This document shows positions 7,146-12,796 of a stretch of 12,796 nt of DNA, one piece after another. The notes below the pieces were generated by a model. That model made no database searches. It was not told where the DNA came from and worked only from the letters and a program-made list of their open reading frames with translations. Positions within the stretch are counted from its first letter, which is position 1; the number at the start of each line of letters is the position of its first letter. Made by a program: the position numbers and the translations under genes. The stretch comes from Oscillospiraceae bacterium. GTDB lineage: Bacteria; Bacillota; Clostridia; Oscillospirales; Ruminococcaceae. The stretch is from assembly GCA_016296165.1 (NCBI GenBank), contig JAEDJV010000069.1:1-12796 (forward strand), given 5' to 3'.

Positions 7146-8105
7146 TTATTCAACTACGTTAATTACGCCGTTTCTTCTAAGATTTCGCAAAAATACAAGA
7201 CGAGCCTGATTTATGCATTCGGGTTTAACCATGTAATACAGATAATGTTCCATGAGGTTGAATATATCAAATGTACGACCTTCTATCTTAAAGTTGCAGA
7301 ACCCCATAGGAACGTACTTTTCCCAGATGTCATCAGGGGAAATATGCGTCGGAAGATCCTGAATTTCGTAAAGTGATCTCAACTCACATTTACATTCCAG
7401 TTCAGCTTTATATTCCTTATGCTGACGTGCAAACTTGTCCGGATCATATGGGACATTTGCCGGATTTTTCTTTATGTGCTCTGCTATAGCTATCTGTTCA
7501 AGACCAATGACACGATAATGATCAGAACGGTTCCTGCAGCCGGGAACGCAGCATGGATTAACAAGCAGTTCACATTTTTCCTTGTTTTCTATTTTTTCAA
7601 GAACATCAAATATGTTGTTAAAATCATAATCAAGTACAACAAGACTGTAGTCCTTCTGAAGTTCCTTAGCAAGACTGTCTTCACCGGTTATTCGCTTGCA
7701 GGTTGAACTGGTAATTTTAAATGAAGGGTAGTTTTTTCTTATGTACTCCTCAAGCATATCAGAGGCAACGATACAGCCGTTCATTCCGTTATCTGCATAG
7801 TTCATAACCATATTGCAGAAAGCATCATCAAGGTGCTTTTCCTCAAGCATCGGATTGGTGAATGTGAAACGAAGCGGAATTTTTTTATCATTAAAATATT
7901 TGATAATGTTTTTCACAAATTTTTTATCGCAGTTTCCGAACATAACACGTCCGCCGTTCCAGACTGACGGGGGAAAAACTCCGTAAAAAGAACCTATCTC
8001 AACCCCTTCGCGAAAAAATTCACGACTGTTTTCATACATAGCAAGAAAAACCATGTTGAATTTTGAAAGGCGTGCGAAATCCGGCAGATGAAATTTAATA
8101 CTCAT
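7146..8105 (-). CDS. U32-peptidase-like TIM-barrel protein with a cysteine cluster, function unknown
   Basis: 319 residues, cytoplasmic, no signal peptide or membrane segment. I do not recognise a named protein. Features recall the U32 (YegQ/UbiU-UbiV) family: a central NGCIVASDML...YPSFKITSSTCKRI strand-helix-strand pattern (109-139) followed by the VVLDYDFNNI strand, and a KIEGR motif near the C-terminus (273-277). Cysteines concentrate at Cys185/186/190 (NPCCVPGC), Cys238/240 (ECKCE) and Cys270 (GFCNFKIEGR). U32-related UbiU/UbiV and TrhP-type proteins hold Fe-S clusters, so a cluster-binding role is plausible but inferred. Start supported by AAAGGAG (8114-8120) 8 nt before the ATG and a SigA promoter. 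Monocistronic as far as visible. Its position beside redox genes and a transporter gives no clear functional hint. Confidence 0.7.
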   Translation of the reverse strand: MSIKFHLPDFARLSKFNMVFLAMYENSREFFREGVEIGSFYGVFPPSVWNGGRVMFGNCDKKFVKNIIKYFNDKKIPLRFTFTNPMLEEKHLDDAFCNMVMNYADNGMNGCIVASDMLEEYIRKNYPSFKITSSTCKRITGEDSLAKELQKDYSLVVLDYDFNNIFDVLEKIENKEKCELLVNPCCVPGCRNRSDHYRVIGLEQIAIAEHIKKNPANVPYDPDKFARQHKEYKAELECKCELRSLYEIQDLPTHISPDDIWEKYVPMGFCNFKIEGRTFDIFNLMEHYLYYMVKPECINQARLVFLRNLRRNGVINVVE

Positions 8106-8113
8106 AGTTTATA

Positions 8114-8167
8114 CTCCTTTAAAGTAATGTTTTTATTAATTTTAACATAAAATCTTAACTAAATCAA
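8114..8167 (-). promoter_or_regulatory. SigA promoter and RBS of the U32-like gene
   Basis: Minus strand: -35 TTGATT (8162-8167), 17-nt spacer, -10 TAAAAT (8139-8144), RBS AAAGGAG (8114-8120). This indicates transcription independent of the grx gene, which ends at 8212. Confidence 0.75.
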
Positions 8168-8184
8168 TAAATAATTTTCCATTC

Positions 8185-8206
8185 CGCCTTCAATCGCCTT
8201 CGCCTC
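8185..8206. repeat. Short GC-rich CGCCTTC repeat cluster in an AT-rich spacer
   Basis: CGCCTTC occurs at 8185-8191 and 8195-8201, with a third partial copy CGCCTC at 8201-8206, in an otherwise very AT-rich gap just downstream of grx. On the minus strand it reads as GGCGAAGGCG-type sequence. No stem with a U-tract is formed, so it is not an obvious terminator. It could be a piece of a dispersed repeat. Confidence 0.35.
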
Positions 8207-8211
8207 TGGAT

Positions 8212-8445
8212 TTAATTTATATTGGAAAGTGCTTTATCAATTTTTGCTATATCGAAACCAATAATTATTTCGTCGCCAATTACTGTAACTGGGATAGCAG
8301 ACTGTCCGGAAACAGACTGCATTTCTCTTGCATAAGATTCGTTCCTGGCCACATCAAAAGTCTCGTAAGGAATATTTTTCTTTTCCAGATACGCCTTCAG
8401 ATCCCGACAGTATCTGCAGTTGTCTGATGAATAAACTTTAACCAT
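8212..8445 (-). CDS. Glutaredoxin-like / NrdH-type thiol-disulfide oxidoreductase
   Basis: Small cytoplasmic redox carrier of 77 residues with a thioredoxin fold. The active-site pair is Cys10-Arg-Tyr-Cys13 (SSDNCRYC), and the cis-Pro loop is SAIPVTVIGDEIIIGFD (about 49-65). The length is typical of NrdH and glutaredoxin-like proteins, which accept electrons either from glutathione or directly from thioredoxin reductase. The gene begins 2 nt after the trxB stop, and its GGGAG ribosome binding site lies within the trxB 3' end, so the two are co-translated. That arrangement suggests the reductase next door is its electron source. Possible targets are ribonucleotide reductase or general protein disulfides; the sequence does not decide. 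Family confidence is high, the specific partner is inferred. Confidence 0.9.
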   Translation of the reverse strand: MVKVYSSDNCRYCRDLKAYLEKKNIPYETFDVARNESYAREMQSVSGQSAIPVTVIGDEIIIGFDIAKIDKALSNIN

Positions 8446-8447
8446 AA

Positions 8448-9383
8448 TTAATAATCTCCCTGTATTTCATTTACTGTTTTCTGTGCATTATATGCCGCAA
8501 TTGTTCCGTCTGAAACTGCTGTTGTCAGTTGTCTGCATTCTTTTGAGCAAACATCACCTGCTGCGTAAACTCCGCTTATATTAGTTTTCATATTTTTATC
8601 AGTAATTATATATCCGTATTTGTCCATTTCAATACTGTCTCTGAAGATATCAGTATCAGGTTTATATCCGTTAAAAGAAAATACTGCGTCTGCTGATACC
8701 ATCGTCTGAGTATTGTTTTTCATGTTATGGATTACAACACCGATTACTTTATTATCTCCAAGTATGTCTGTGATATTCCAGTTATAAAATATCTGTATAT
8801 TTCTTACCGCCATCATCCTGTCAAGCAAAATTTTTTCACAGTGAAAACTGTCTTTTCTTCGGATCATTATTACTTTCGAAGCAATTTTCGAAAGATAGAC
8901 AGCAGCAGAAACTGCGCTGTTTCCTCCACCTGTGATTATAACAGTTTTATTTTTGTACATTGCTCCGTCACACATAGCACAATAATGAATTCCTTTTCCC
9001 CTGAACAATTCTTCTTTTTCAACATCCAGCCGTACTTCAGAAGAACCTGTTGCAATAATGACACATTTTGCTTTATAAATCATATTTTTCGAGGATACAG
9101 TTTTTTCTGTTCCGGAAAAATCCACACTTATTATCTTATCAAACTCACTTATTTCCGCACCGCTTTTCTCAGCCTGCTCACGCATCCTGTCAGCAAGCTC
9201 TGCTCCTTTTACTGATTTAAATGCCGGATAATTCTCAATATTGTCTATTGATAATATTTTTCCGCCAGCTGAAGCTGATTCGCACAACAAAGTTTTAAGC
9301 CCCGATCTGCCGCAGTAAATAGCCGCTGTAAGTCCGGCTGCACCTGCTCCGATGATCAGAACATCCGCATTTTTTGATTCCAT
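8448..9383 (-). CDS. trxB: Thioredoxin reductase (FAD-dependent disulfide reductase)
   Basis: Transfers electrons from a nicotinamide cofactor through FAD to a thioredoxin- or glutaredoxin-like protein. Seen (311 residues, numbered from this start): FAD dinucleotide motif IIGAGAAGLTAA (10-21), redox pair Cys135-Ala-Met-Cys138 followed by Asp-Gly, nicotinamide motif GGGNSAVSAA (152-161), and FAD C-terminal motif AAGDVCSKECRQ (274-285). The basic patch that binds the NADPH 2'-phosphate (HRR-x3-R in the E. coli enzyme) reads RRKDSFH, so basic residues remain but the last Arg is His. NADPH use is likely but less certain than usual. Start: ATG 9383 has AGAGGT 7 nt upstream, whereas ATG 9410, nine codons earlier, lacks an RBS. 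Shares an operon with the downstream glutaredoxin-like gene. No confident promoter found in 9411-9500. Confidence 0.93.
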   Translation of the reverse strand: MESKNADVLIIGAGAAGLTAAIYCGRSGLKTLLCESASAGGKILSIDNIENYPAFKSVKGAELADRMREQAEKSGAEISEFDKIISVDFSGTEKTVSSKNMIYKAKCVIIATGSSEVRLDVEKEELFRGKGIHYCAMCDGAMYKNKTVIITGGGNSAVSAAVYLSKIASKVIMIRRKDSFHCEKILLDRMMAVRNIQIFYNWNITDILGDNKVIGVVIHNMKNNTQTMVSADAVFSFNGYKPDTDIFRDSIEMDKYGYIITDKNMKTNISGVYAAGDVCSKECRQLTTAVSDGTIAAYNAQKTVNEIQGDY

Positions 9384-9390
9384 ATCATTT

Positions 9391-9396
9391 ACCTCT
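9391..9396 (-). promoter_or_regulatory. RBS that decides the trxB start
   Basis: AGAGGT on the minus strand, 7 nt before the ATG at 9383. It lies inside the longer possible reading frame from ATG 9410, which has only AT-rich sequence ahead of it. Confidence 0.75.
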
Positions 9397-9502
9397 GAAG
9401 TTTTTTTCATTTATACTGCATAAATATTATTTACAGATTTTTCAGAAATAATTATGAATCAGGTAATTTTCGGACCCCTGTATCTGATACTTTTCCATAT
9501 AT

Positions 9503-9545
9503 AAAACAAAGACTCGCACATACAATATGTGTAAGTCTTTGTTTT
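9503..9545 (-). terminator. Rho-independent terminator of the condensation/carrier/ligase operon
   Basis: Stem 9503-9522 with 9526-9545, about 20 bp with one C-A mismatch and one G-T pair, loop of 3 nt. Core is ACAAAGACT/AGTCTTTGT. On the minus strand it ends in a short U-run, 12 nt after the ligase stop. The T-run on the plus strand would allow function in that direction as well, but no rightward gene needs it. Confidence 0.9.
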
Positions 9546-9556
9546 TGTGTATGAAA

Positions 9557-11068
9557 TTAAAATGATGGACGAATTATCTTCTTTGAAGTAGTTTTTTCAA
9601 ACTCTGTATCTCTTATAATCATTTTCACTATTCTCTTTGCCGGTGGGAATGTATCATTTACTTCATCAATCTTTTTCTGTATCTCTGCAGAAATATCATC
9701 TGAGATATAATCCGGATTCGGATACACCTCTGCAGTTATCTGGCCTTCTTTTGCGTAAACAATTATTTCCTTCACAGGTGTAAAACATGAAAACTGATTC
9801 TCAAGTTCTTCAGGTGAAACGTTTTCTCCGTTTGAAAGAATAATCAGATTTTTCTTTCTTCCCGTTATATACAGATAACCTCTGTCATCTTTGTATCCAA
9901 GATCTCCTGTTCTTAACCAGCCGTCAGGTGTAAGAGATTTTTCTGTTTCTTCCGGATTTTTGTAGTATCCCATCATAACGGATTTACTCTTTACCCAGAT
10001 TTCACCCTCCACTATTTTCACTTCACAGCCATCCACGATAATTCCAACCGAATCAGGAGCCTCGCTCTTTCTCTTCCCAGTACATATTCGCGGTGAACAT
10101 TCGGTCATGCCATATCCCTGCGTTATCTCCACACCAAATTCAGCATATGATTTTTGTATCTCCGGACTTAGATATGCTCCGCCGGTATATATAATATCAA
10201 GATTGTCCCCTAAAACTTCACTAACTGCTGCCTTACGGTCATTCGTCTTTGCATAAACCTGATTTAGTTTGTTAAGCAGTGACATAGCAATCATCGGAAC
10301 AAAAGTTACGCTGTTCGGCTGAAAAAACTTCATGTTTTTTGGTATTCTCATAAGAGAATCATTAATACAAAGACGTCGTCCGTACCACAAACCACAAAGG
10401 ATATCACATGTGAAACAGAAAATGTGATGAACAGGAAGAACTGTCATTCTTTTCTCGCCATGAAAACTTTCATCTGGTCCGCCGCATTTGGTATTATCGA
10501 TAAGATTTCCGTTGCTTAACATTACACCTTTGCTTTTTCCTGTAGTTCCTGATGTAAAAAGAATTGCTGCCAGATCATCTGATTTAGTACTTCGTTTCGG
10601 TTTTTTTCCTGCATTTTCAGAAATAATATCATCCAGACATAAAGCTCCTTCACATCTGCCATGGATACTGATAATATATTTTACTGCAGGACAAAGCTGC
10701 TTTAACTTTTCAATATCATCCTCATGATTTCTGTCAATGAATAAAATCTGACTGTCAGAACGGTTTATTTCATCCGATATTCGTTCTGCATTATTGACTG
10801 TATCAAGTGGAACTGAAACACATCCACAGCACTGAATTCCAAACCAGGCTGTAAGATATTCATAAGAAGTTGAACCTACAAGAGCAGCATGTACTCTTTC
10901 ATTGAATTCTGATTCTATCCAGACAGCAAGACTGTCGCAGTCCTTACGCAGCTGTCTGTAACTCTTTTCAGCTACTGAACCTTTTTTATTTTCAATTACA
11001 AAAGGCTCATCTCCGTACATCTCATCTGCAAAATATAACAGTTCCTTTAATGTAGTTACTTCACTCAT
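9557..11068 (-). CDS. Stand-alone AMP-forming adenylating ligase (acyl-/aryl-acid type)
   Basis: Activates a carboxylic acid as its adenylate and loads it onto a thiol, here probably the carrier protein encoded just upstream. Motifs of the ANL superfamily (503 residues): P-loop FTSGTTGKSKG (171-181), HHIF (214-217), YGMTECSP (319-326), RTGDLGY (386-392), hinge ITGRKKNLI (401-409) and the catalytic lysine region TTSKKI (493-498). The HHIFCFTCDILCGLWYG segment resembles fatty-acyl ligases, and the FDxS motif that marks amino-acid adenylation domains is not apparent, so an acyl or aryl substrate is favoured. Substrate unproven. Its ATG overlaps the carrier stop by one base (TAATG), indicating coupled translation, with GAGG about 10 nt before. 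Last gene of the operon, followed by a terminator. Confidence 0.88.
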   Translation of the reverse strand: MSEVTTLKELLYFADEMYGDEPFVIENKKGSVAEKSYRQLRKDCDSLAVWIESEFNERVHAALVGSTSYEYLTAWFGIQCCGCVSVPLDTVNNAERISDEINRSDSQILFIDRNHEDDIEKLKQLCPAVKYIISIHGRCEGALCLDDIISENAGKKPKRSTKSDDLAAILFTSGTTGKSKGVMLSNGNLIDNTKCGGPDESFHGEKRMTVLPVHHIFCFTCDILCGLWYGRRLCINDSLMRIPKNMKFFQPNSVTFVPMIAMSLLNKLNQVYAKTNDRKAAVSEVLGDNLDIIYTGGAYLSPEIQKSYAEFGVEITQGYGMTECSPRICTGKRKSEAPDSVGIIVDGCEVKIVEGEIWVKSKSVMMGYYKNPEETEKSLTPDGWLRTGDLGYKDDRGYLYITGRKKNLIILSNGENVSPEELENQFSCFTPVKEIIVYAKEGQITAEVYPNPDYISDDISAEIQKKIDEVNDTFPPAKRIVKMIIRDTEFEKTTSKKIIRPSF

Positions 11069-11292
11069 TATTTTAATTCCTCTATATACCCGATCATTTC
11101 CCCAACTGTCTTCTTTGACGCTGCTTCTTTTTCATCAAATTCTACGTCAAATATTTCCTCCGCTTCCCCAAGCATACTCATAAAATCATACGAATTAAAT
11201 CCAAGATCTTCTGCGAAACGTGAACTTTCATTTATCTGATCTGCTTCTACTTCTACATAGTCACAAATAAGTTCTGCAAATTTTTCAAACAT
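11068..11292 (-). CDS. Discrete acyl/peptidyl carrier protein
   Basis: 74-residue acidic four-helix carrier domain. The phosphopantetheine attachment serine lies in DLGFNSYDF (Ser37 from this start), a variant of the common GxDS motif with Asn for Asp. The downstream LGEAEEIFDVEFDEKE helix is the usual partner-recognition region. It would hold an acyl group as a thioester between the ligase and the condensation enzyme encoded on either side. Start: ATG 11292 has GGGAG (11303-11307) 10 nt upstream. A longer frame from TTG 11316 is possible but would overlap the condensation gene and has no RBS. The distance to the condensation stop is 20 nt, and the stop overlaps the ligase ATG. A phosphopantetheinyl transferase is needed and is not in this window. 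Confidence 0.9.
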   Translation of the reverse strand: MFEKFAELICDYVEVEADQINESSRFAEDLGFNSYDFMSMLGEAEEIFDVEFDEKEAASKKTVGEMIGYIEELK

Positions 11293-11302
11293 AACAGTTT
11301 TT

Positions 11303-11307
11303 CTCCC
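11303..11307 (-). promoter_or_regulatory. RBS that decides the carrier-protein start
   Basis: GGGAG on the minus strand, 10 nt before ATG 11292. It lies downstream of the TTG at 11316, so it cannot serve that start. Confidence 0.7.
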
Positions 11308-11312
11308 TTCAA

Positions 11313-12719
11313 TCAAGTCATATCAATGATTTCCTGTAATGTTTTTTCAGGATTCTCTATACTGCGGAACAGTACTCTGCCAATAAAATAATATAAAAAT
11401 TCAATCTCTTTTTCATTGGCAAGTTCTGTCTGATATCCAAAATAGAAATTAAGTCCTCCGTCACTCTGACGGTGCATAGCTGTGATATACATAGGCTGTG
11501 CCTGTTTTCCGCTGCTGTACCAGACACTCTTTGTATCTATGCCCTTAAGGTATGGGAGAAGACTCTTCGTTGTAGCAGGCTGATATGTAAATCCTATACT
11601 TTCATAAACTCCACCCGGTGCATGTTTATATGTTTCCCTCATCTCAGGGTATAACTTCATTGTAGGATAGTCTGCATGCATAAACATCTGCTGCTGTTCT
11701 TCCTTTATTATCCTCATAGAATCCAGAACTGTGGTTTCCATCGGAATTATTGTTCGAAGCGGAAGACAATGCATACGAACACCGCCGCATTTTTTCTGAA
11801 GAACAGTGGAACGTCTGCTTACAAAATTCTTAATAGTTACATCCTGTTCATTGTTATTGAATTTTGCCAGAACTGTTCTGATTGCATGCAGAATAACCGC
11901 GCTTACCGGTACATCGTATTTTTCTGCAAAATCTATAATTTTCTTTGTGGAATCAACATCAAGACGATAAGTAACTGTATTTCCGTCACCTGTACTGGAG
12001 TAGAGAAGTCCCCACTTCTGTTCAGGATTATTATTAATTTTTCTTAATGTCATCAGTCTTCCCTGACCAGTAAAGTCAGTGTACATTGGCTCCGGATCTT
12101 TTAATTTGTTATGCCAGTACTCCGTATCTTTCAGGTATCTCTTACTCTCTGCATATTCGAGATCTTTTTTTACCGACTCGATATATGAGGTCATTGGTTT
12201 TGGATAAGGTAATCCATGCATAAGATAGCAGTATATATCCATTACATCCTTTGCAAATGAAATAACTGAACCTGAATCCATACAGCAATGATGAACATTA
12301 AAATAATATCCGTTATATCCACCCGGAAGCGAAACAATTACAATCCTGGAAAGAGGACCTGAAAAAGTATCAAACGGCTGCGAAGTCCACTTGTTAAGTA
12401 CTTCATGAACCTTATCTTCCTGCCAGTCCGAAAAATCATAATATTCAAAATACTGATTTTCATATGGCATAACATACTGCCACATCTCACCTGTCTCCGG
12501 ATCCTTCCAGAGTCTGAGACGCATCGATTCACATCTCTCAACCGCACGATTAAGTGCCTCTCTGAGAGCAGCAATGTTAATATCAAGTCTGAGATACTGT
12601 CCGGTACCTATATTCACTATCTCAGCAGAATCGCTTAAGCTAAGAGTATAAATATGTACCATCTGAGCTGAAGTAAGCGGATAGCAGTCTCTCTTTACTC
12701 CCCCTATTATTTTTTCCAT
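11313..12719 (-). CDS. Stand-alone condensation-domain acyltransferase (NRPS C-domain family)
   Basis: 468 residues, a single chloramphenicol-acetyltransferase-like double domain. Seen, numbered from this start: C1-type YPLTSAQ (13-19); C2-like RAVERCESMRLRLW (58-71); active-site NVHHCCMDSGS (141-151), where His144 is the second His of HHxxxD and the usual Gly after Asp is Ser149; and C5-like GGVRMHCLPLR (312-322). Such enzymes form an amide or ester between a carrier-bound acyl group and an acceptor. Separate carrier and ligase genes follow in the same operon, so it likely works with them in trans. The acceptor is unknown and could be an amine, alcohol or second thioester. Start: ATG 12719 has GGAGG 8 nt upstream. 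ATG 12755 lies at about the predicted transcription start and lacks an RBS. Confidence 0.87.
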   Translation of the reverse strand: MEKIIGGVKRDCYPLTSAQMVHIYTLSLSDSAEIVNIGTGQYLRLDINIAALREALNRAVERCESMRLRLWKDPETGEMWQYVMPYENQYFEYYDFSDWQEDKVHEVLNKWTSQPFDTFSGPLSRIVIVSLPGGYNGYYFNVHHCCMDSGSVISFAKDVMDIYCYLMHGLPYPKPMTSYIESVKKDLEYAESKRYLKDTEYWHNKLKDPEPMYTDFTGQGRLMTLRKINNNPEQKWGLLYSSTGDGNTVTYRLDVDSTKKIIDFAEKYDVPVSAVILHAIRTVLAKFNNNEQDVTIKNFVSRRSTVLQKKCGGVRMHCLPLRTIIPMETTVLDSMRIIKEEQQQMFMHADYPTMKLYPEMRETYKHAPGGVYESIGFTYQPATTKSLLPYLKGIDTKSVWYSSGKQAQPMYITAMHRQSDGGLNFYFGYQTELANEKEIEFLYYFIGRVLFRSIENPEKTLQEIIDMT

Positions 12720-12727
12720 AATAAATG

Positions 12728-12732
12728 CCTCC
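12728..12732 (-). promoter_or_regulatory. RBS that decides the condensation-gene start
   Basis: GGAGG on the minus strand, 8 nt before ATG 12719. The promoter -10 at 12767-12772 places the transcript start near 12760, leaving a leader of about 40 nt that contains this site. Confidence 0.85.
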
Positions 12733-12747
12733 AGTTGATTTTTGTTT

Positions 12748-12795
12748 TTGACCATCGTTCAAAAATATTTTATCACAAATTTGAACAGTGGTCAA
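12748..12795 (-). promoter_or_regulatory. SigA promoter of the C-T-A operon flanked by two 15-bp operator-like sites
   Basis: Minus strand: -35 TTGACC (12790-12795), 17-nt spacer, -10 TAAAAT (12767-12772). Plus-strand reading of the two sites: TTGAACAGTGGTCAA at 12781-12795 and TTGACCATCGTTCAA at 12748-12762. Each has TTGA...TCAA ends, and the second is the reverse complement of the first except for two positions. Their centres are 33 bp apart, about three helical turns. One covers the -35, the other the start of transcription, as expected for a repressor that blocks the promoter. The regulator (TetR- or MarR-like would fit) is not in the window. Confidence 0.75.
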
Positions 12796-12796
12796 G

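Noticed and set aside
8727..9215. Open frame of 162 codons on the plus strand inside trxB
   Set aside because: trxB on the other strand has all family motifs; this frame has no recognisable domain and no RBS.
9384..9410. Upstream ATG at 9410 as the trxB start
   Set aside because: No RBS precedes it, while ATG 9383 has AGAGGT at the right spacing and fits the beginning of the FAD fold.
9480..9490. Perfect 11-bp palindrome GTATCTGATAC upstream of trxB
   Set aside because: A single short palindrome with no second copy and no clear promoter to relate it to; too weak to call an operator.
9557..11292. Ligase plus carrier as DltA/DltC of teichoic-acid D-alanylation
   Set aside because: No DltB or DltD membrane partners are present, the neighbour is a condensation domain, and the ligase middle motif is of acyl-ligase type.
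11293..11316. TTG at 11316 as the carrier-protein start
   Set aside because: It overlaps the condensation gene and lacks an RBS; ATG 11292 has GGGAG and gives a standard carrier length.
12720..12755. ATG at 12755 as the condensation-gene start
   Set aside because: It falls within the operator-like site at about the predicted transcription start and has no RBS; ATG 12719 has GGAGG 8 nt upstream.

Overview
The window looks like chromosome of an anaerobic, low-GC, Gram-positive Clostridia member, most likely a Ruminococcus-type fibre-associated gut or rumen bacterium. The indications are the end of an [FeFe]-hydrogenase, a class III fructose-1,6-bisphosphatase, a secreted protein with a dockerin-like module and a very Thr-rich linker (a style typical of Ruminococcus cellulosome-type proteins), strong AAGGAG/GGAGG ribosome binding sites and SigA-type promoters. 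The genus is inferred from style, not from any alignment.

Layout, left to right. (1) Positions 1-557 (+): C-terminal part of an [FeFe]-hydrogenase, converging on (2) a two-gene leftward unit at 596-2757: a 72-residue Cys-rich small protein followed by fbp. The two transcripts share one bidirectional terminator at 555-598. (3) A 231-bp divergent promoter region (2758-2988) carries two good SigA promoters back to back, with a cluster of TGTAAY hexamers. (4) Positions 2989-4776 (+): exported protein with a half dockerin, Thr linker, C39-like cysteine peptidase, SH3-like segment and ricin-type lectin domain. It ends at a second bidirectional terminator shared with (5) the leftward amino-acid ABC transporter at 4824-7056: one polypeptide combining lipoprotein, substrate-binding and permease parts, then a GlnQ-type ATPase. 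(6) Positions 7146-8105 (-): protein resembling the U32 TIM-barrel family, with a cysteine set. (7) Positions 8212-9383 (-): thioredoxin reductase and a glutaredoxin-like partner in one operon. (8) Positions 9557-12719 (-): a compact operon of three separate proteins, condensation domain, carrier protein and adenylating ligase. It is translationally coupled, ends in a strong terminator, and is driven by a promoter bracketed by two 15-bp operator-like sites at the right edge of the window.

How the genes work together. The last operon has the logic of a dissociated (type II style) assembly line: the ligase would activate a carboxylic acid and load it on the phosphopantetheinyl carrier, and the condensation enzyme would pass it to an unknown acceptor. 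The ligase's middle motif looks more like fatty-acyl ligases than amino-acid adenylation domains, so an acylated small molecule or lipid is as likely as a peptide. The trxB/grx pair is a self-contained disulfide-reducing unit. The ABC transporter imports a polar amino acid, but its binding domain appears circularly permuted: the second lobe is encoded before the first, although the usual ligand-contacting residues are present. I regard that transporter and the operator-flanked C-T-A operon as the two most unusual items here.

No rRNA, tRNA, CRISPR array, insertion sequence or phage gene was seen, and there is no gene-free stretch above 300 bases.
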